Source of the DNA: Akkermansiaceae bacterium
GTDB taxonomy: Bacteria; Verrucomicrobiota; Verrucomicrobiia; Verrucomicrobiales; Akkermansiaceae
DNA: 5,029 bases
Direction of reading: 5' to 3'
Assembly: GCA_028293225.1 (NCBI GenBank)
Contig: JAQGPE010000528.1
Span: forward strand, 1-5,029
Part shown: positions 1 to 5,029 of the stretch, piece after piece
Numbering within the stretch: position 1 is the stretch's first letter
How the letters are laid out: each line of letters begins with the position of its first letter
Notes under the pieces: generated by a model
The model's database searches: none
Told to the model about the DNA's origin: nothing
Seen by the model: only the letters and a program-made list of their open reading frames with translations
Position numbers and translations under genes: made by a program

Positions 1-1
1 C

Positions 2-3000
2 TTTCCCGCCGCCCTGCTCGCCTGGCTGCTGGCGGCATCGTGGGCGCTCGGATTTCAGGGAATCGCGCCGCTTGCCACGCTGGCCGCACTGCGCGATGCC
101 GTCTCCGACAGCGGCCGGGCGGTCCGGGGCTTTCGCCTGGAGGGGGTGGTCTGCGCGGTGAACCGCCCGGCCGGACTGGTGGCGCTGCGCGATGCCTCCG
201 GCGTCGAGCTGCTGGAAATGGCCTCCGTGCCGGAAACTCTCGCGACCGGCAGCAGCGTGGTGATTGAAAGCGATCCCTGCTCCGTCACGCGCGGGCCGCT
301 GGCGCTCCAGCTCGGTACGGGACCTGTCGTAGAAATCGACGGCCAGCATCCACCCGCCATGCGTTCCGGCCAGGTCTACCTGAATGCGGGCATGCAGCCG
401 CTGCGGGTCGAGTGGTTCAATGGCGTCTCCTCCCTGCAACTGGAGGTCGACTTCACCCGGCCCGGGGTCGAACGCCGCGCTCTTGAGGCCGCGGATCTCT
501 GGCGCCCGGACGGCAAGGGCGGCTTCGCACCAGGCGTGGACTTTGCTGCTTATGAGGGGCTCGACTGGGTGGCGCTGCCGGATTTCTCCAGGCTTCAGCC
601 GGTTGCCACCGGCACCGTGCCGGAGCTGGATCTGGGCGTGCGCAGTCGCGAGGAATTCTGCGGCCTGGTCTTCAACGGCTATCTGAAGGTGCCGCGACCG
701 GGCATCTACGACTTCCGCCTGACTTGCGACGATGGCGCCCGCCTCTTTGTCGGCCAGCCGGAGATCCACTGGACGGTTCAGCCCGCCGATTCCGCGCACC
801 CCGTGACGGCGGCTCCTTTTGCGAAGGCTTCCTCCGGTCAATGGGCCGTCGCGGAGGGAATGGTCAGCTTTGCCACCGACGAAAGCGGCCTGCTGAAATT
901 CGAGCTCAGTGACAGCTCCGCGACCATTCCGGTGACCCTCGCCGATCCAGGGCCACACCGGGCCGCCACGATCCTGCGCAAGCGCGTTCGCGTCACCGGC
1001 CTCAGCCGCGCCGGCGGGCTGGTGGCCATCGACCCGGCCCAGCTGGAAATCCTGGCCGGCAAGCCGGAGCAGGACGAGACCCTCACTCAGGCCGTGGAGA
1101 TCCGCCGCCTGAAGCCGGAGCAGGCCGCCAAGCCGTATCGGGTGATGCTGGAGGGCGTCGTCACCATGGCGAACACCCAGGCGCTGGTGCTGCAGGACTC
1201 CAGCGGCGGCGTCTACGTCCACTACATCAGTGCGACTTCCTCCAATGCCCCGAAACCCGGCGAGCGCTGGCGGATCGAGGGCACCACCGCGCCGGGGGAT
1301 TTCTCTCCGGTCGTGATTGCTGCGGAGGCCACTTATCTCAGCGTCGACCAGCTTCCGAAGCCGGTGCGTCCCACCTGGGAGCAACTCCTCAGCGGCACGC
1401 TCGATGCCGAGCAGGTGGAGATCGAGGGCGTGGTCGTTTCCGCCACCGACTCCGAGGTCAGGCTGCTGACGCGCGACGGGGTCGTGAGCATCTCGCACCA
1501 CCCGCTGTATCCGCTGCCGGTGCTGGCGCTTTCCCCTGCGGAGCGTGACGCCCTGACCGGCAGCGTGGTGAGGTTTCGCGGCGTCTATGCCTCCAGCTGG
1601 GACAAGGCGATTTCCCGGGTCCATCCCGCCGAGCTGAAACTGGGCAATGCCACTCTAACCGTGGACGAGCCCGCACCCGCCGATCCCTTCGCCGCGGCGC
1701 CGATCCGCGCCGCCGACCTGCTGCGCTTCACCTCCCAGTCCAGCGCCCTGCAGCGGGTGAAAGTCAGCGGCACGGTCCTCCACGCCCAGCCGCCCGAGTT
1801 CCTGCTCAGCGATGGCGCGCAGGGTTTCCGGGTGGTCAGCGCCCAGGACTCCGCCCTGCAACCCGGCGATCAGGTCGAGGCGGTTGGCTTTCCCCGGCTC
1901 GGCGGCCCTTCGCCGGTGCTGCTGGAAGGCCAACTGCGCAAAACGGGTGCTGCGGCTTTGCCGGAGGCGGCGGGGATTTCTCCAGCGGCCCTGCCCGACT
2001 CGAAGCTCGACTCCACCCGCGTGACGATCGAGGCAACGGTGCTGAGCGACTCGCTGCGTCAGGACGAACGCGTGCTGGAACTCCACACCGGCTCGAATCA
2101 TTTCTTCGCCTTCATCCCGGCCTGGATCGCGCTGCCGGACAAGTTCGAGCGTGACACGGTGCTGCGGCTCACCGGGACTTACGTCAGCGCCTCGACCGAT
2201 CGCGCCCTGGCCAGCCCGGATCCCTTCGAACTGCGGCTGGACCGGGCGGCGGATCTCGTCGTCCTGCAGCGCGGCCCGTGGTGGACCATCCGCCACACGG
2301 TGATCGTGATCTCGATTCTCTCCGGCAGCCTGATCCTGTCCGCCCTCTGGGTCACGGTCCTGCGCCGCACCGTGGCGAAACGCTCGAACGAACTCGCCCG
2401 GGAAATCGAGGAGCGCGAGTCGGTGGAGCGCCATCGCATCATGGAGCAGGAGCGCAGCCGGGTCGCGCAGGACCTGCACGATGAACTCGGGTCCGGCCTG
2501 ACCGAGGCGGGCATCCTCACCGCGCTGTTGAAGAACCCGGCGATCGAGCAGGACAAGAAAAGCGGCTACCTGACCCAGCTCAGCGCGGTCTGTTTCTCGC
2601 TGGTCACCGGGCTGGATGAAATCGTCTGGGCGGTCAATCCGCGCTACGACTCGGTGGCGGACCTGGCCGGGTATTTCTCGATGTTCGCCCAGCGCTTTCT
2701 CGGGCTCGCCGGGATCCGCTGCCGGCTGAAAATCGATGACGCCATCCCGGAACTGCCGCTCGACTCCCGGCGGCGTCACGGCATTTTCCTGGCGCTGAAG
2801 GAAGCGCTCAACAACGTCGTCCGCCACTCCCGCGCGGAGGAAGCCCACCTGACCATCGAGGTCGTGGAGGAGCAGCTGCGGATCGCCCTGGCCGATGACG
2901 GCTGCGGCTTCGATTCCTCTCCCGCCGCTCCCGGCAGCGATGGCCTGCGTGGCATGCGGGAGCGCATCGCCCAGCTCGGCGGCGTCTGCCTGGTCGAGTC

Positions 3001-3061
3001 CGCCGCGGGGCAGGGGACCACCATCCGCTTTCACCTCTCACTCGAAAGGAACTACCCATGA
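2..3061 (+). CDS. Membrane-bound sensor histidine kinase (HisKA_3/HATPase_c) with periplasmic PA14-like and repeated OB-like modules; 5'-partial
   Basis: Sensor kinase of a NarL-type two-component system; 1019 codons lie in the window and the start is off the left edge. The first in-frame codons (2-60) encode a hydrophobic, Ala/Leu/Trp-rich stretch that fits a signal peptide or anchor. The periplasmic part reads as an OB-like strand set (about 128-330, core LEGVV), a PA14-tail-like piece (about 350-500), a PA14 head with YEGLDWVALPDF (551 on), FNGYLKVPRPGIYDF (671 on) and DDGARLF (728-748), then OB-like segments near 1133-1360, 1406-1680, 1748-1970 and 2012-2280. One membrane helix spans about 2297-2362, followed by a charged helical linker. 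The catalytic part has the HisKA_3 motif DLHDELG, with the phospho-acceptor His at 2477-2479, an N box EALNNVVRH (2801-2827), a G1 box DDGCGF (2894-2911) and GLRGM plus GQGTT (2942-3022). All key kinase residues are present. The ligand is unknown; a carbohydrate is inferred from the PA14-like module. Kinase identity is very secure, the number of OB repeats less so. Confidence 0.93.
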   Translation, partial: FPAALLAWLLAASWALGFQGIAPLATLAALRDAVSDSGRAVRGFRLEGVVCAVNRPAGLVALRDASGVELLEMASVPETLATGSSVVIESDPCSVTRGPLALQLGTGPVVEIDGQHPPAMRSGQVYLNAGMQPLRVEWFNGVSSLQLEVDFTRPGVERRALEAADLWRPDGKGGFAPGVDFAAYEGLDWVALPDFSRLQPVATGTVPELDLGVRSREEFCGLVFNGYLKVPRPGIYDFRLTCDDGARLFVGQPEIHWTVQPADSAHPVTAAPFAKASSGQWAVAEGMVSFATDESGLLKFELSDSSATIPVTLADPGPHRAATILRKRVRVTGLSRAGGLVAIDPAQLEILAGKPEQDETLTQAVEIRRLKPEQAAKPYRVMLEGVVTMANTQALVLQDSSGGVYVHYISATSSNAPKPGERWRIEGTTAPGDFSPVVIAAEATYLSVDQLPKPVRPTWEQLLSGTLDAEQVEIEGVVVSATDSEVRLLTRDGVVSISHHPLYPLPVLALSPAERDALTGSVVRFRGVYASSWDKAISRVHPAELKLGNATLTVDEPAPADPFAAAPIRAADLLRFTSQSSALQRVKVSGTVLHAQPPEFLLSDGAQGFRVVSAQDSALQPGDQVEAVGFPRLGGPSPVLLEGQLRKTGAAALPEAAGISPAALPDSKLDSTRVTIEATVLSDSLRQDERVLELHTGSNHFFAFIPAWIALPDKFERDTVLRLTGTYVSASTDRALASPDPFELRLDRAADLVVLQRGPWWTIRHTVIVISILSGSLILSALWVTVLRRTVAKRSNELAREIEERESVERHRIMEQERSRVAQDLHDELGSGLTEAGILTALLKNPAIEQDKKSGYLTQLSAVCFSLVTGLDEIVWAVNPRYDSVADLAGYFSMFAQRFLGLAGIRCRLKIDDAIPELPLDSRRRHGIFLALKEALNNVVRHSRAEEAHLTIEVVEEQLRIALADDGCGFDSSPAAPGSDGLRGMRERIAQLGGVCLVESAAGQGTTIRFHLSLERNYP
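3046..3050 (+). promoter_or_regulatory. Shine-Dalgarno site of the response regulator
   Basis: AAGGA sits inside the last kinase codons, seven bases before the ATG at 3058. It supports that start and shows that the regulator can recruit ribosomes itself as well as through translational coupling across the ATGA overlap. Confidence 0.75.
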
Positions 3062-3684
3062 CCCGCATCGGCATCGTCGAGGACAGCAGAACCACCCGCG
3101 AAGGCTTGCGAACGATCATCGATCTCTCGCCGGACTATCACTGCGTGGGCGCATTCGAAACCGCGGAAGAAGCCCTGCGGCTGCTGCCGAAACAGGCGCC
3201 CGACGTGGTGCTGATGGACATCCAGCTGCCGAGCATGTCAGGCATCGAGTGCGTCGCCCAGCTCAAGCGGCTGCTGCCGGAGGTGCTGGTCATCATGGTC
3301 ACGGTGTATGAAGATCCCGACCGCGTCTTCAGCGCCCTGCGCGCCGGGGCGTCCGGCTATCTGCTGAAGCGCTCGGCTCCCGATGAGGTCATCAGCGCGA
3401 TCCGCGAAGTGCAGGGCGGCGGTGCCCCGATGAGCGGAGAAATCGCGCGCAAGGTGATCCAGTATTTCCGCGACCAGTCGGCCACGGTGGTGGAGGTCGA
3501 CAACCTGACCGCCCGGGAAAGGGAGGTGCTGGAACTGGTGGCGCATGGCTTCAACAACAAGGAGGTCGCCGGGCGTTTGCACGTCACCGTCGATGCCGTC
3601 CGCTGGCACCTGAAGCACATCTACGCCAAGCTGCACGTCCACTCCCGCACCGAGGCCGCCCTGAAATTCCGCGGCCCGCAATAA
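3058..3684 (+). CDS. NarL/FixJ-family response regulator (REC + LuxR-type HTH)
   Basis: DNA-binding response regulator of 208 residues, the usual length for the NarL/FixJ family. The receiver domain (about 2-120) has the acidic pair Glu8-Asp9, phospho-acceptor Asp54 in DVVLMDIQLPSMSG, the switch Thr82 and the conserved Lys104 in GYLLKR. After a short linker (about 121-148) comes a LuxR-type helix-turn-helix (about 149-205): LTAREREVLELVAHG, then NNKEVAGRL and the recognition-helix region VDAVRWHLKHIYAKLHVHSRTEA. All residues needed for phosphorylation are intact. The ATG overlaps the kinase TGA by four bases and has a good ribosome binding site, so kinase and regulator are a coupled, cognate pair. 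DNA targets cannot be read from the protein; an inverted repeat before the downstream gene (3824-3851) is one candidate. No symbol is given because the sequence does not match a specific named regulator I can recognise. Confidence 0.96.
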   Translation: MTRIGIVEDSRTTREGLRTIIDLSPDYHCVGAFETAEEALRLLPKQAPDVVLMDIQLPSMSGIECVAQLKRLLPEVLVIMVTVYEDPDRVFSALRAGASGYLLKRSAPDEVISAIREVQGGGAPMSGEIARKVIQYFRDQSATVVEVDNLTAREREVLELVAHGFNNKEVAGRLHVTVDAVRWHLKHIYAKLHVHSRTEAALKFRGPQ

Positions 3685-3710
3685 GGCGGATCGTTCTTCG
3701 CTCTGTCCTC

Positions 3711-3738
3711 CTCAAGTCTTGTGTCTTGAGTCTTCAAG
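3711..3738 (+). repeat. Two overlapping, mutually exclusive small inverted repeats
   Basis: CTCAAG (3711-3716) pairs perfectly with CTTGAG (3725-3730) across an 8-base loop. CTTGA (3725-3729) can instead pair with TCAAG (3734-3738) across four bases. Both use the same central segment, so only one can form in the transcript. They begin 27 bases after the regulator stop. There is no T-run after either hairpin, so they do not look like a standard intrinsic terminator. They may simply follow from the underlying heptad repeat. Confidence 0.5.
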
Positions 3739-3749
3739 TCTTGCGTCTT
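3714..3749 (+). repeat. Short tandem repeat of five NNGTCTT heptads
   Basis: GTCTT occurs at 3716, 3723, 3730, 3738 and 3745, with spacings of 7, 7, 8 and 7 bases. The units read AAGTCTT, GTGTCTT, GAGTCTT, then an extra C, AAGTCTT and GCGTCTT. Seen another way, CAAGTCTTGTGTCTT (3713-3727) recurs as CAAGTCTTGCGTCTT (3735-3749) with one mismatch. The stretch is clearly less GC-rich than the flanking genes and is non-coding. Its function is not known to me: it could be a dispersed intergenic repeat, a protein-binding array or slippage-derived sequence. Confidence 0.8.
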
Positions 3750-3812
3750 CGCGCTCCGGCGCGGCAAACCCTGCCCACTTGGGGAGCTAGGCGGGCCAGC
3801 GGCCGGTCCCTA

Positions 3813-3841
3813 CTTTCAGAGGCTCCGGCATTTCGTAAAAT
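3813..3841 (+). promoter_or_regulatory. Weak sigma70-like promoter candidate for the secreted-protein gene
   Basis: TAAAAT at 3836-3841 matches the TATAAT -10 box in five of six positions, and CTTTCA at 3813-3818 lies 17 bases upstream but matches TTGACA in only three of six. Transcription from here would begin about 3848, giving a leader of roughly 14 bases. A weak -35 box is common where an activator such as a LuxR-type regulator is needed. The call is tentative. Confidence 0.3.
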
Positions 3842-3851
3842 CCCTGCCGGA
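3824..3851. promoter_or_regulatory. Perfect 7-bp inverted repeat TCCGGCA-N14-TGCCGGA, operator candidate
   Basis: The arms are TCCGGCA (3824-3830) and TGCCGGA (3845-3851), perfect reverse complements around a 14-base AT-richer spacer that contains the -10-like TAAAAT. The right arm ends ten bases before the ATG at 3862. The position fits an operator read by a dimeric regulator, possibly the one encoded upstream, or a hairpin in the leader that limits ribosome access. The symmetry is seen directly; the role is inferred, and CCGG-type words are common in GC-rich DNA. Confidence 0.45.
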
Positions 3852-3861
3852 CCCCAGATCG

Positions 3862-5029
3862 ATGACCCGACGCATTTTCTCTCCCCGCCGTGCCCTCGCC
3901 GCCGCCGCGGCCGGCATGGCCCTGCTGACGCTGGCAACCCCGGCCCTGGCCGATGGCCCGAAGGTGGTGAACATCATCAACTTCATCCGCGGCGTCGAAC
4001 CGCGTGCGAACGTCGATCTGCTCGACCCGGTCATCAAGCAGATCCAACTGGCCAAGGCCCACAACCTGCCGACGACCTTTCTCATTCAGTATGATGCTCT
4101 GATTAACCCGGACTTCGTCAACCTGCTGAAAAGCCAGCTCGGACCGAACGACGAAATCGGCGCCTGGCTGGAAGTCGTGCAGCCACAGGTCGAGTCCGCC
4201 GGGCTGGTCTGGAAGGGCCGCTGGTCCTGGGACTACAACACCGCCGTGGGGCTGACCGAGGCCTATGCGGTGGAGGACCGCAAGAAGCTGATGGACGTCT
4301 ACATGGCCAAGTTCAAGGACACCTTCGGCTACTACCCGAAGTCGGTCGGCTGCTGGGTGCTCGACGCGCCGACGCTCAACTATCTCTCGGACCAATACCA
4401 CATCGTCGCGGCCTGCAATTGCAAGGACCAGAGTGGCACCGACGGCTACACGCTGTGGGGCGGCTACTGGAACCAGGCCTACTATCCCAGCCGCCTGAAC
4501 GCCTTCATGCCCGCGCAGACCGCGGAGCAGCAACTCAACGTGCCGGTCTTCCGCATGCTCGGCAGCGACCCGGTCTACCAATACGACGACGGCCTGGGCA
4601 ATGAGCGGCAGGGGGTCATTTCCCTGGAGCCGGTCTACCAGCCGGGCGGCGGCTCGCCGGACTGGGTGCGCTGGTTCTTCAACGCGAACTTCAATGCGCC
4701 GTGCCTGAACTTCGCCTATACCCAGGCCGGGCAGGAAAACTCCTTCGGCTGGCCGGCCATGTCGGCGGGTCTCACCGATCAGTACACGCTGATGCAGCAG
4801 CAGGCCGGGCAGGGGAAAATCCGGGTCGAGACGCTGTCGCAATCCGGCGCGTGGTATCGCAGCAACTTCGACAAGACCCCCGCCACCGCGGTCACGGCGC
4901 TAAGCGACTTCGACAACCAGGGCAACCGCAGCATCTGGTATGAGAGACGCTACTACCGGGTCAATGTCTCCGGGGAGTGTAATGCGTGGCGCATCCGCGA
5001 TCTTCATGTCTTGTACGAGCAATACCCCG
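3862..5029 (+). CDS. Secreted protein with Tat-like signal and divergent polysaccharide-deacetylase-like barrel; 3'-partial
   Basis: An uninterrupted frame of 389 codons runs off the right edge. The ATG at 3862 is chosen because a signal peptide follows at once: a twin-arginine-like TRRIFSP (residues 2-8), a hydrophobic Ala/Leu core (about 11-26) and a probable cleavage after ALA (residue 30). No strong Shine-Dalgarno precedes it. The mature start KVVNIINFIRGVEPR (34-48), then LAKAHNLPTTFLIQYDAL (63-80), DEIGAWLEV (97-105) and FGYYPKSVGCWVLDAPTL (155-172) follow the strand/helix order of NodB-type (polysaccharide deacetylase/GH57-like) barrels, but the usual TFDDG and HxxxH metal motifs are not apparent. 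The stretch at 195-220 (GYTLWGGYWNQAYYPS, then MPAQT) is aromatic-rich, as in a sugar cleft. From memory this resembles proteins labelled DUF3863 in Bacteroidota and others; I could not verify it. Likely role: periplasmic or exported glycan-active enzyme or binder, possibly under control of the upstream two-component system. Confidence 0.82.
   Translation, partial: MTRRIFSPRRALAAAAAGMALLTLATPALADGPKVVNIINFIRGVEPRANVDLLDPVIKQIQLAKAHNLPTTFLIQYDALINPDFVNLLKSQLGPNDEIGAWLEVVQPQVESAGLVWKGRWSWDYNTAVGLTEAYAVEDRKKLMDVYMAKFKDTFGYYPKSVGCWVLDAPTLNYLSDQYHIVAACNCKDQSGTDGYTLWGGYWNQAYYPSRLNAFMPAQTAEQQLNVPVFRMLGSDPVYQYDDGLGNERQGVISLEPVYQPGGGSPDWVRWFFNANFNAPCLNFAYTQAGQENSFGWPAMSAGLTDQYTLMQQQAGQGKIRVETLSQSGAWYRSNFDKTPATAVTALSDFDNQGNRSIWYERRYYRVNVSGECNAWRIRDLHVLYEQYP

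Noticed and set aside
1059..1130. Near-identical AAGCCGGAGCAGG copies about 50 bases apart
   Set aside because: Both copies encode Lys-Pro-Glu-Gln in a linker of the kinase; a short coding coincidence in GC-rich sequence is the simplest reading.
1655..3034. Long open frame on the minus strand (459 codons) opposite the kinase
   Set aside because: It lies fully antisense to conserved kinase motifs, and its translation is rich in Arg, Gly, Asp and Gln without any recognisable domain, which is typical of a GC-rich shadow frame.
3711..3762. Intrinsic terminator after the response regulator
   Set aside because: The hairpins at 3711-3738 are short and AT-mixed, and GCGC-TCCG-GCGC (3751-3762) has only a 4-bp stem; none is followed by a T-run.
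3726..4094. Plus-strand frame of 122 codons overlapping the start of the secreted-protein gene
   Set aside because: It starts inside the heptad repeat, has no ribosome binding site, is Arg/Pro-rich and is out of frame with the well supported gene at 3862.
4081..4107. Short run of AT-ending codons in the secreted-protein gene as a sign of transfer
   Set aside because: Only about nine codons are involved and they encode part of the conserved-looking core strand; flanking codon use matches the rest of the window.
3787..4842. Long open frame on the minus strand (351 codons) opposite the secreted protein
   Set aside because: The plus-strand frame has a signal peptide and coherent fold-like motifs over the whole stretch; the minus-strand product has none and is Val/Arg/Gly-biased.

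Overview
The window is a GC-rich, densely coded bacterial segment with three genes, all on the + strand. A histidine kinase fused to a large periplasmic sensor carrying PA14-like and repeated OB-like modules, followed by a NarL/LuxR-type response regulator, is an arrangement I associate with Verrucomicrobiota (Opitutus/Chthoniobacter-like lineages). That assignment rests on remembered family style, not on a search.

Layout. Positions 2-3061 hold the sensor kinase, whose 5' end is cut off by the window edge. The in-frame codons from position 2 already encode a hydrophobic, signal-like stretch, so a start at the GTG at 146 would be an artefact. Positions 3058-3684 hold its response regulator, which overlaps the kinase stop by four bases (ATGA) and is almost certainly co-transcribed. 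Positions 3685-3861 are a 177-base intergenic region. It contains a run of five GTCTT heptads with two mutually exclusive small hairpins, a perfect 7-bp inverted repeat (TCCGGCA-N14-TGCCGGA) just before the next start, and a weak promoter-like pair. From 3862 to the right edge runs a secreted protein with a Tat-like signal peptide and a mature region that looks like a divergent polysaccharide-deacetylase-type barrel. It is open at the 3' end.

How they may work together. The kinase would sense an extracytoplasmic ligand, plausibly a glycan given the PA14-like module, and phosphorylate Asp54 of the regulator. The regulator may control the adjacent secreted glycan-type protein through the palindrome near its start. 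The pairing of kinase and regulator is well supported. The ligand, the target and the enzymatic activity of the secreted protein are inference. I see no RNA gene, CRISPR array, insertion sequence or other mobile element.
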